Origin: Solenopsis invicta
Taxonomy: Eukaryota; Arthropoda; Insecta; Hymenoptera; Formicidae
DNA: 64,000 bases
Reading direction: 5' to 3'
Assembly: GCF_016802725.1 (NCBI RefSeq)
Contig: NC_052668.1
Coordinates: 16,101,001-16,165,000 of the forward strand
Position 1 is the stretch's first letter; the number at the start of each line of letters is the position of its first letter. The notes beneath the pieces are model-generated. The model made no database searches, was not told the origin of the DNA, and saw only the letters and a list, made by a program, of their open reading frames with translations. Positions 20,013 to 31,040 of the stretch are shown here, one piece after another. The translations under genes were made by a program, and so were the position numbers.

Positions 20013-23000
20013 GTGTTCTGATAGCCCCCAGAAGAGTATTAATTTTTTTCATGATGGATCGAATCGCTAAAGTGAAAAACGAAAGACTTATATCAGACCA
20101 AAATTTTTGAGAAAAATTTTTTTTGCGAATTTCTCCAATATTTCTGTGTTCTGACAGCCTCCAGAAGAGTTCTAACTTTTATCATGATGGATCGAATCGG
20201 TAAAGTGAAAAACGAAAGACTTATATCAGACCAAAATTTTTGAGAAAAATTTTTTTTGCGAATTTCTCCAATATTTCTGTGTTCTGACAGCCTCCAGAAG
20301 AGTTCTAACTTTTATCATGATGGATCGAATCGCTAAAGTGAAAAACGAAAGACTTATATCCGACCAAAATTTTTGAGAAAAATTCTTTTGCGAATTTCTC
20401 CAATATTTCTGTGCTCTGATAGCCCCCAGAAGAGTTCTAACTTTTATCGTGATGGATCGAATCGCTAAAGTGAAAAACGAAAGACTTATATCAGTCAAAC
20501 TTCGAAATCTTTGAGTAAAATTATTTTTGCGATTTTCTCCAATATCTCTGCGTTCTGATAGCCCCCAGAAGAGTATTAATTTTTTTCATGATGGATCGAA
20601 TGGCTAAAGTGAAAAACGAAAGACTTATATCAGACCAAAGTTTTTTAGAAAAATTTTTTTTGCGAATTTTTCCAATATTTCTGTGTTCTGATAGCCCCCA
20701 GAAGAGTATTAATTTTTTTCATGATGTATCGAATCGGTAAAGTGAAAAACGAAAGACTTATATCAGACCAAAATTTTTGAGAAAAATTTTTTTTGCGAAT
20801 TTCTCCAATATTTCTGTGTTCTGATAGCCCCCAGAAGAGTTCTAACTTTTATCATGATGGATCGAATCGCTAAAGTGAAAAACGAAAGACTTATATCAGT
20901 CAAACTTCGAAATCTTTGAGTAAAATTATTTTTGCGATTTTCTCCAATATCTCTGTGTTCTGATAGCCCCCAGAAGAGTATTAATTTTTTTCATGATGGA
21001 TCGAATCGCTAAAGTGAAAAACGAAAGACTTATATCAGACCAAAGTTTTTGAGAAAAATTTTTTTTGCGAATTTCTCCAATATTTCTGTGTTCTGACAGC
21101 CTCCAGAAGAGTTCTAACTTTTATCATGATGGATCGAATCGGTAAAGTGAAAAACGAAAGACTTATATCAGTCAAACTTCGAAATCTTTGAGTAAAATTA
21201 TTTTTGCGATTTTCTCCAATATCTCTGTGTTCTGACAGCCCCCAGAAGAGTATTAATTTTTTCATGATGGATCGAATCGGTAAAGTGAAAAACGAAAGAC
21301 TTATATCAGACCAAAATTTTTGAGAAAAATTTTTTTTGCGAATTTCTCCAATATTTCTGTGTTCTGATAGCCCCCAGAAGAGTATTAATTTTTTTCATGA
21401 TGTATCGAATCGCTAAAGTGAAAAACGAAAGACTTATATCAGACCAAAATTTTTGAGAAAAATTTTTTTTGCGAATTTCTCCAATATTTCTGTGTTCTGA
21501 CAGCCTCCAGAAGAGTTCTAACTTTTATCATGATGGATCGAATCGGTAAAGTGAAAAACGAAAGACTTATATCAAACCAAAATTTTTGAGAAAAATTTTT
21601 TTTGCGAATTTCTCCAATATGTCTGTGTTCTGACAGCCTCCAGAAGAGTTCTAACTTTTATCATGATGGATCGAATCGGTAAAGTGAAAAACGAAAGACT
21701 TATATCAGACCAAAATTTTTGAGAAAAATTTTTTTTGCGAATTTCTCCAATATTTCTGTGTTCTGATAGCCCCCAGAAGAGTATTAATTTTTTTCATGAT
21801 GTATCGAATCGCTAAAGTGAAAAACGAAAGACTTATATAAGACCAAAATTTTTGAGAAAAATTTTTTTTGCGAATTTCTCCAATATTTCTGTGTTCTGAC
21901 AGCCTCCAGAAGAGTTTTAACTTTTATCATGATGGATCGAATCGGTAAAGTGAAAAACGAAAGACTTATATCAGACCAAAATTTTTGAGAAAAATTTTTT
22001 TTGCGAATTTCTCCAATATTTCTGTGTTCTGACAGCCTCCAGAAGAGTTCTAACTTTTATCATGATGGATCGAATCGCTAAAGTGAAAAACGAAAGACTT
22101 ATATCAGTCAAACTTCGAAATCTTTGAGTAAAATTATTTTTGCGATTTTCTCCAATATCTCTGTGTTCTGACAGCCCCCAGAAGAGTATTAATTTTTTCA
22201 TGATGGATCGAATCGCTAAAGTGAAAAACGAAAGACTTATATCAGAACAAAATTTTTGAGAAAAATTTTTTTTGCGAATTTCTCCAATATTTCTGTGCTC
22301 TGATAGCCCCCAGAAGAGTTCTAACTTTTATCGTGATGGATCGAATCGCTAAAGTGAAAAACGAAAGACTTATATCAGACCAAAATTTTTGAGAAAAATT
22401 TTTTTTGCGAATTTCTACAATATTTCTGTGTTCTGACAGCCTCCAGAAGAGTTCTAACTTTTATCATGATGGATCGATTCGCTAAAGTGAAAAACGAAAG
22501 ACTTATATCAGTCAAACTTCGAAATCTTTGAGTAAAATTATTTTTGCGATTTTCTCCAATATCTCTGTGTTCTGACAGCCCCCAGAAGAGTATTAATTTT
22601 TTCATGATGGATCGAATCGGTAAAGTGAAAAACGAAAGACTTATATCAGACCAAAATTTTTGAGAAAAATTTTTTTTGCGAATTTCTCCAATATTTCTGT
22701 GTTCTGACAGCCTCCAGAAGAGTTCTAACTTTTATCATGATGGATCGAATCGGTAAAGTGAAAAACGAAAGACTTATATCAGACCAAAATTTTTGAGAAA
22801 AATTTTTTTTGCGAATTTCTCCAATATTTCTGTGTTCTGATAGCCCCCAGAAGAGTATTAATTTTTTTCATGATGTATCGAATCGCTAAAGTGAAAAACG
22901 AAAGACTTATATCAGACCAAAATTTTTGAGAAAAATTTTTTTTGCGAATTTCTCCAATATTTCTGTGTTCTGACAGACACCAGAAGAGTTCTAACTTTTA

Positions 23001-26000
23001 TCATGATGGATCGAATCGGTAAAGTGAAAAACGAAAGACTTATATCAGACCAAAATTTTTGAGAAAAATTTTTTTTGCGAATTTCTCCAATATTTCTGTG
23101 TTCTGACAGCCTCCAGAAGAGTTCTAACTTTTATCATGATGGATCGAATCGCTAAAGTGAAAAACGAAAGACTTATATCAGTCAAACTTCGAAATCTTTG
23201 AGTAAAATTATTTTTGCGATTTTCTCCAATATCTCTGTGTTCTGATAGCCCCCAGAAGAGTATTAATTTTTTTCATGATGGATCGAATCGCTAAAGTGAA
23301 AAACGAAAGACTTATATCAGACCAAAGTTTTTGAGAAAAATTTTTTTTGCGAATTTCTCCAATATTTCTGTGTTCTGATAGCCCCCAGAAGAGTATTAAT
23401 TTTTTTCATGATGTATCGAATCGCTAAAGTGAAAAACGAAAGACTTATATCAGACCAAAATTTTTGAGAAAAATTTTTTTTGCGAATTTCTCCAATATTT
23501 CTGTGTTCTGACAGCCTCCAGAAGAGTTCTAACTTTTATCATGATGGATCGAATCGGTAAAGTGAAAAACGAAAGACTTATATCAGTCAAACTTCGAAAT
23601 CTTTGAGTAAAATTATTTTTGCGATTTTCTCCAATATCTCTGTGTTCTGACAGCCCCCAGAAGAGTATTAATTTTTTCATGATGGATCGAATCGGTAAAG
23701 TGAAAAACGAAAGACTTATATCAGTCAAACTTCGAAATCTTTGAGTAAAATTATTTTTGCGATTTTCTCCAATATCTCTGTGTTCTGACAGCCCCCAGAA
23801 GAGTATTAATTTTTTCATGATGGATCGAATCGGTAAAGTGAAAAACGAAAGACTTATATCAGACCAAAATTTTTGAGAAAAATTTTTTTTGCGAATTTCT
23901 CCAATATTTCTGTGTTCTGACAGCCTCCAGAAGAGTTCTAACTTTTATCATGATGGATCGAATCGCTAAAGTGAAAAACGAAAGACTTATATCAGTCAAA
24001 CTTCGAAATCTTTGAGTAAAATTATTTTTGCGATTTTCTCCAATATCTCTGTGTTCTGATAGCCCCCAGAAGAGTATTAATTTTTTTCATGATGGATCGA
24101 ATCGCTAAAGTGAAAAACGAAAGTCTTATATCAGACCAAAATTTTTGAGAAAAATTTTTTTTGCGAATTTCTCCAATATTTCTGTGTTCTGACAGCCTCC
24201 AGAAGAGTTCTAACTTTTATCATGATGGATCGAATCGGTAAAGTGAAAAACGAAAGACTTATATCAGACCAAAATTTTTGAGAAAAATTTTTTTTGCGAA
24301 TTTCTCCAATATTTCTGTGTTCTGACAGCCTCCAGAAGAGTTCTAACTTTTATCATGATGGATCGAATCGCTAAAGTGAAAAACGAAAGACTTATATCCG
24401 ACCAAAATTTTTGAGAAAAATTCTTTTGCGAATTTCTCCAATATTTCTGTGCTCTGATAGCCCCCAGAAGAGTTCTAACTTTTATCGTGATGGATCGAAT
24501 CGCTAAAGTGAAAAACGAAAGACTTATATCAGTCAAACTTCGAAATCTTTGAGTAAAATTATTTTTGCGATTTTCTCCAATATCTCTGCGTTCTGATAGC
24601 CCCCAGAAGAGTATTAAATTTTTTCATGATGGATCGAATCGCTAAAGTGAAAAACGAAAGACTTATATCAGTCAAACTTCGAAATCTTTGAGTAAAATTA
24701 TTTTTGCGATTTTCTCCAATATCTCTGTGTTCTGATAGCCCCCAGAAGAGTATTAATTTTTTTCATGATGGATCGAATCGCTAAAGTGAAAAACGAAAGA
24801 CTTATATCAGACCAAAGTTTTTGAGAAAAATTTTTTTTGCGAATTTCTCCAATATTTCTGTGTTCTGATAGCCCCCAGAAGAGTATTAATTTTTTTCATG
24901 ATGTATCGAATCGCTAAAGTGAAAAACGAAAGACTTATATCAGACCAAAATTTTTGAGAAAAATTTTTTTTGCGAATTTCTCCAATATTTCTGTGTTCTG
25001 ACAGCCTCCAGAAGAGTTCTAACTTTTATCATGATGGATCGAATCGGTAAAGTGAAAAACGAAAGACTTATATCAGACCAAAATTTTTGAGAAAAATTTT
25101 TTTTGCGAATTTCTCCAATATTTCTGTGTTCTGACAGCCTCCAGAAGAGTTCTAACTTTTATCATGATGGATCGAATCGCTAAAGTGAAAAACGAAAGAC
25201 TTATATCAGTCAAACTTCGAAATCTTTGAGTAAAATTATTTTTGCGATTTTCTCCAATATCTCTGTGTTCTGATAGCCCCCAGAAGAGTATTAATTTTTT
25301 TCATGATGGATCGAATCGCTAAAGTGAAAAACGAAAGACTTATATCAGACCAAAGTTTTTGAGAAAAATTTTTTTTGCGAATTTCTCCAATATTTCTGTG
25401 TTCTGATAGCCCCCAGAAGAGTATTAATTTTTTTCATGATGTATCGAATCGCTAAAGTGAAAAACGAAAGACTTATATCAGACCAAAATTTTTGAGAAAA
25501 ATTTTTTTTGCGAATTTCTACAATATTTCTGTGTTCTGACAGCCTCCAGAAGAGTTCTAACTTTTATCATGATGGATCGAATCGGTAAAGTGAAAAACGA
25601 AAGACTTATATCAGTCAAACTTCGAAATCTTTGAGTAAAATTATTTTTGCGATTTTCTCCAATATCTCTGTGTTCTGACAGCCCCCAGAAGAGTATTAAT
25701 TTTTTCATGATGGATCGAATCGGTAAAGTGAAAAACGAAAGACTTATATCAGACCAAAATTTTTGAGAAAAATTTTTTTTGCGAATTTCTCCAATATTTC
25801 TGTGTTCTGATAGCCCCCAGAAGAGTATTAATTTTTTTCATGATGTATCGAATCGCTAAAGTGAAAAACGAAAGACTTATATCAGACCAAAATTTTTGAG
25901 AAAGATTTTTTTTGCGAATTTCTCCAATATTTCTGTGTTCTGACAGCCTCCAGAAGAGTTCTAACTTTTATCATGATGGATCGAATCGGTAAAGTGAAAA

Positions 26001-28126
26001 ACGAAAGACTTATATCAGACCAAAATTTTTGAGAAAAATTTTTTTTGCGAATTTCTCCAATATTTCTGTGTTCTGACAGCCTCCAGAAGAGTTCTAACTT
26101 TTATCATGATGGATCGAATCGGTAAAGTGAAAAACGAAAGACTTATATCAGTCAAACTTCGAAATCTTTGAGTAAAATTATTTTTGCGATTTTCTCCAAT
26201 ATCTCTGCGTTCTGATAGCCCCCAGAAGAGTATTAATTTTTTTCATGATGGATCGAATGGCTAAAGTGAAAAACGAAAGACTTATATCAGACCAAAGTTT
26301 TTGAGAAAAATTTTTTTTGCGAATTTCTCCAATATTTCTGTGTTCTGACAGCCTCCAGAAGAGTTCTAACTTTTATCATGATGGATCGAATCGCTAAAGT
26401 GAAAAACGAAAGACTTATATCAGTCAAACTTCGAAATCTTTGAGTAAAATTATTTTTGCGATTTTCTCCAATATCTCTGTGTTCTGACAGCCCCCAGAAG
26501 AGTATTAATTTTTTCATGATGGATCGAATCGCTAAAGTGAAAAACGAAAGACTTATATCAGAACAAAATTTTTGAGAAAAATTTTTTTTGCGAATTTCTC
26601 CAATATTTCTGTGCTCTGATAGCCCCCAGAAGATTTCTAACTTTTATCGTGATGGATCGAATCGCTAAAGTGAAAAACGAAAGACTTATATCAGACCAAA
26701 ATTTTTGAGAAAAATTTTTTTTGCGAATTTCTACAATATTTCTGTGTTCTGACAGCCTCCAGAAGAGTTCTAACTTTTATCATGATGGATCGATTCGCTA
26801 AAGTGAAAAACGAAAGACTTATATCAGACCAAAATTTTTGAGAAAAATTTTTTTTTGCGAATTTCTCCAATATTTCTGTGTCCTGACAGCCTCCAGAAGA
26901 GTTCTAACTTTTATCATGATGGATCGAATCGCTAAAGTGAAAAACGAAAGACTTATATCAGTCAAACTTCGAAATCTTTGAGTAAAATTATTTTTGCGAT
27001 TTTCTCCAATATCTCTGTGTTCTGATAGCCCCCAGAAGAGTATTAATTTTTTTCATGATGGATCGAATCGCTAAAGTGAAAAACGAAAGACTTATATCAG
27101 ACCAAAGTTTTTGAGAAAAATTTTTTTTGCGAATTTCTCCAATATTTCTGTGTTCTGATAGCCCCAGAAGAGTATTAATTTTTTTCATGATGTATCGAAT
27201 CGCTAAAGTGAAAAACGAAAGACTTATATCAGACCAAAATTTTTGAGAAAAATTTTTTTTGCGAATTTCTACAATATTTCTGTGTTCTGACAGCCTCCAG
27301 AAGAGTTCTAACTTTTATCATGATGGATCGAATCGGTAAAGTGAAAAACGAAAGACTTATATCAGTCAAACTTCGAAATCTTTGAGTAAAATTATTTTTG
27401 CGATTTTCTCCAATATCTCTGTGTTCTGACAGCCCCCAGAAGAGTATTAATTTTTTCATGATGGATCGAATCGGTAAAGTGAAAAACGAAAGACTTATAT
27501 CAGACCAAAATTTTTGAGAAAAATTTTTTTTGCGAATTTCTCCAATATTTCTGTGTTCTGATAGCCCCCAGAAGAGTATTAATTTTTTTCATGATGTATC
27601 GAATCGCTAAAGTGAAAAACGAAAGACTTATATCAGACCAAAATTTTTGAGAAAAATTTTTTTTGCGAATTTCTCCAATATTTCTGTGTTCTGACAGCCT
27701 CCAGAAGAGTTCTAACTTTTATCATGATGGATCGAATCGGTAAAGTGAAAAACGAAAGACTTATATCAGTCAAACTTCGAAATCTTTGAGTAAAATTATT
27801 TTTGCGATTTTCTCCAATATCTCTGTGTTCTGACAGCCCCCAGAAGAGTATTAATTTTTTCATGATGGATCGAATCGGTAAAGTGAAAAACGAAAGACTT
27901 ATATCAGACCAAAATTTTTGAGAAAAATTTTTTTTGCGAATTTCTCCAATATTTCTGTGTTCTGACAGCCTCCAGAAGAGTTCTAACTTTTATCATGATG
28001 GATCGAATCGCTAAAGTGAAAAACGAAAGACTTATATCAGTCAAACTTCGAAATCTTTGAGTAAAATTATTTTTGCGATTTTCTCCAATATCTCTGTGTT
28101 CTGATAGCCCCCAGAAGAGTATTAAT
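20013..28126 (+). repeat. Satellite array, block 3
   Basis: About 8.1 kb of type A and B monomers in the same orientation, starting with the duplication at 20013-20026. Long-range duplication is evident. A distinctive group of monomers with CCGACCAAAATT, a shortened AAATTCTTTTGCG and GCTCTGATAGCC occurs at about 20190-20520 and again at about 24230-24560 (offset about 4038 bp), and also near 4460-4800. A second group with AGAACAAAATTTTTG followed by GGATCGATTCGC recurs at about 22200 and 26520 (offset about 4316 bp). Confidence 0.96.
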
Positions 28127-29448
28127 AAAACGAAAGACTTATATCAGACCAAAATTTTTGAGAAAAATTTTTTACGCGACTTTCTGTAATATTTCTGTGT
28201 TCTGTTAGCCCTCAGAAGAGTTCTAACTTTTATTATGATGGATCGAATCGCTAAAGTGAAAAACGAAAGACTTATATTCATCAAAGTTCGAAATTTTTGA
28301 GTAAAATTTTTTGCGAATTTCTCCAATATTTCTGTGTTCTGATAACCACCAGAAGAATTCTAACTTTTATCATGATGGATCGAATCGCTAAAGTGAAAAA
28401 CGAAAGACTTATCCATCAAAGTTCGAAATTTTTGAGTAAAATTATTTTTGCGAATTTCTCCAATATTTCTGTGTTCTGATAACCACCAGAAGAGTTCTAA
28501 CGTTTATCATGATGGATCGAATCGCTAAAGTGAAAAACGAAAGACTTATCAGTCAAAGTTCGAAATTTTGAGCAAAACTTTGGCGAATTTCTCCAATATT
28601 CTAGTTCTTGTTCTAGAAGAGTTCTAACTTATCATGATGGATCGAATCGCCAAAGTGAAAACGAAAGACTTATATCAGAAACAAAATTTTTGAGAAAAAT
28701 TTTTTTCGCGAATTTCTGTAATATTTCTGTGTTCTGTTAGCCCTCAGAAGAGTTCTAACTTTTATCATGATGGATCGAATCGCTAAAGTGAAAAACGCAA
28801 AACTTATATCAGTCAAAGTTCGAAATTTTTGAGTAAAACTTTTTTGCGAATTTCTCCAATATCTCTGTGTTCTGATAGCCCCCAGAAGAGTTCTAACCTT
28901 TATCATGATGGATCGAATCGCTAAAGGGAAAAACGAAAGACTTATATCAGACCAAAATTTTTGAGAAAAACGAAAGACTTATATCAGACCAAAATTTTTG
29001 AGAAAAATTTTTTTCGCGAATTTCTGTAATATTTCTGTGTTCTGTTAGCCCTCAGAAGAGTTCTAACTTTTATGATGATGGATCGAATCGCTAAAGTGAA
29101 ACACGAAAGACTTATATCAGTCAAAGTTCGAAATTTTTTATAAAAAATTTTTGCGAATTTCTCCAATATCTCTGTGTTCTGATACCCCCTAGAAGAGTTC
29201 TAACTTTTATCATGATGGATCGAATCGCTAAAGTGAAAAACGAAAGACTTATATCAGCAAAGTTCGATATTTTTGAGTATAATTTTTTTGCGAATTTCTC
29301 CGATATTTCTGTGTTGTGATAGCCCCTAGAAGAGTTCTAACTTGTATCATGATGGATCGAATCGCTAAAGTGAAAACGAAAGACTTATATCAGACCAAAA
29401 TTTTTGAGTAAAACTTCTTTTGTGAATTTCTCCAATATCTCTGTGTTT
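28127..29448 (+). repeat. Divergent satellite monomers, block 4
   Basis: The repeat quality drops abruptly at 28127, where a monomer is joined out of register (GAGTATTAAT then AAAACGAAAG). The monomers here vary in length. They share private variants such as TTCTGTAATATTTCTG with GTTAGCCCTCAGAAG (near 28180, 28715 and 29025). A short duplicated piece occurs at 28965-28995. The shared variants suggest an older edge subfamily. Scattered single-base losses in homopolymers could also be unpolished read errors. The block ends at an adapter-like sequence. Confidence 0.85.
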
Positions 29449-29474
29449 TGTACTTCGTTCAGTTACGTATTGCT
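29449..29474 (+). other. Oxford Nanopore ligation adapter sequence left in the assembly
   Basis: From 29449 the sequence reads TG, then TACTTCGTTCAG (29451-29462), and ends TACGTATTGCT at 29474. This is the 3' part of the standard nanopore Y-adapter top strand, recalled from its published sequence. It belongs neither to the satellite on the left nor to the retroelement on the right; copy 1 has GAG directly before the matching GCCAAGCCGG at 5800. It marks a read start that was not trimmed, so the two sides are probably not neighbours in the genome. Confidence 0.93.
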
Positions 29475-29704
29475 GCCAAGCCGGCCTCAGGTCGGTGGAG
29501 AGGGACACCAGCCCTCCCCCGCCTCTTCCCCTTGAGTTGTTTACGGGGGTAAAGCCCGGGAGTCCGGCCCCCCGGCCGGATGTCCCGGGCCCCTACGCGC
29601 CGGACTAGTCCGGCGCGGCGGCTTCTCCTTCTCAGTGTTGGGGGGGAGGAGGTAGGAAGAAATTCCTTCCACTCCCCCACCAGCACCCCGGCGAGGCGCT
29701 AGAA

Positions 29705-29746
29705 GGGGGAGCGATGGCGCGTAGTAGCGCGCGCGATCGCTCCCCC
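29705..29746 (-). promoter_or_regulatory. Hairpin just downstream of ORF2 in the 3' UTR, copy 3
   Basis: GGGGGAGCGAT at 29705-29715 pairs with ATCGCTCCCCC at 29736-29746, identical to the copy 1 hairpin. Confidence 0.55.
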
Positions 29747-29752
29747 GGACCG

Positions 29753-31040
29753 TTAGGTCAGATCTGCCTCGCCGGGCTCACTAGCGCGGGGGACCCTTCT
29801 CCCGCGGCTGTGCGTCCCAAAAACTGGGCCGGCAGCCGAAGGGGAGGAGGGTCGCTCCCTTTCTTCATTCCCGTGGCGGTCGCCGTTGTCCCTCTCCTCC
29901 ACGATAGTGGTGAGGGAGGGGGCGACCGCCACGGCTCTTCTGCCCCGCCGCCGCCCGGTGGAACTCCGGGGGCGGGGGCCGCTTCTTCTCGGTCGGGGTG
30001 GACGGGGCGGGGGCCGAGACGAAGCGTGACCCCCGTCTCCGCCGCCCCTTCTGTTCCTCGCGTCGCCTGGGGGCATACGGCCCCCAGGCTGACGCTCCCT
30101 CACCTTTTCGGCCTCCTCCTTCTGCAGCATGACTCGCTCGCAGAAGGAGGAGACCGCCTTCCAAGCGCTCTCCCTGCCAACCATCTGACTGATGATGGCC
30201 GGCAGGGAGAGGTCGTTTCCAACTTCAGCCCTCAGGGCTCCGCGCAGCTCTTCCCACGCTGGACACTCTTCCATCGTGTGCCGCGCGGAGTCCCGGGCGG
30301 CGCCACAGTGGTGGCACTGTGTCGTCGGCTCCTTCCTTATCCTGCACAGGTACTCACCGAAGCAGCCATGCCCGGTGAGCACCTGTGTCGTCCTGTAGGA
30401 CAAGCCGCCAAACGGGCGGCCCACCCACTCGTCCAGGTGTGGTAGGACGGCCTCCAAGATCCGAGATCCGGCCGTCGGCGGGTTGTCGATGAGGTTCCTC
30501 TTCCATGACCTCATCACCCGCCGACGGGCCCTCTCCCGTAGCAACGCGGCGGCCCTGGGGGTGACTACCCCCCCCTCAAGGCCGATGGCTTTTGCCCTGG
30601 CGTAGGTCCACGCCAGGGCATCGGCCGTGTACTCCGCCGGGGGGAGCCCCGCCAGGGCCATGATTGCCGCGTTGGGAGCGGTGCGAAACGCGCGCGTTAT
30701 CCTTCGCGCCAGCCGCCGCTGCACATCGTGCAACACCTTCATGATGCGGCGGCTGGCCAGCGCCTCGCGGAACCACACCGGGGCTCCGTACAGAGCCCCG
30801 GACATGATCGCGAGGGCGTACGCGCGTCTAGCACCCACCCTCGGACCCCGGAGGTTGGGCATCAACCCATTGAGGGCGTTCAATCTCCTGCCCAACCGCT
30901 GGGCCAGCTGGTCAAAGTGATCAGCGAAGGCCCAGCGACCGTCCAGGTGCAACCCAAGGTACTTCAGGGTTGCACCCACCTGAACACGGGCGTTGTCCAC
31001 CAGGACGAAGGCCTGGGGCGGTACCCCGGAGGAGCCATCG
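29753..31040 (-). pseudogene. Retroelement copy 3 ORF2, C-terminal fragment
   Basis: One open frame runs from the 5' junction at 31040 to the stop at 29753. It covers the region after the RT core, starting near VPPQAFVLVDNARVQVG and ending with the CX2CX8HX4C finger and the basic, Arg/Pro-rich tail. It has the 8-C run that keeps the frame which copy 1 loses, so it supports the reading of copy 1 as a single-base deletion. The endonuclease and catalytic RT motifs are missing. Confidence 0.88.

Larger units (their letters stand above)
29475..31040 (-). mobile_element. Same retrotransposon, copy 3, truncated at both ends
   Basis: It matches copy 1 from about 5800 to about 7364 almost identically. 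The element 5' end at 31040 abuts GTGTTCTGACAGCC (31041-31054), the same target position used by copies 1 and 2. The 3' end (tail and terminal 260 bp) is missing because the sequence runs into the adapter at 29474. The 3' loss is therefore an assembly effect, while the 5' truncation is probably biological. Confidence 0.9.
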
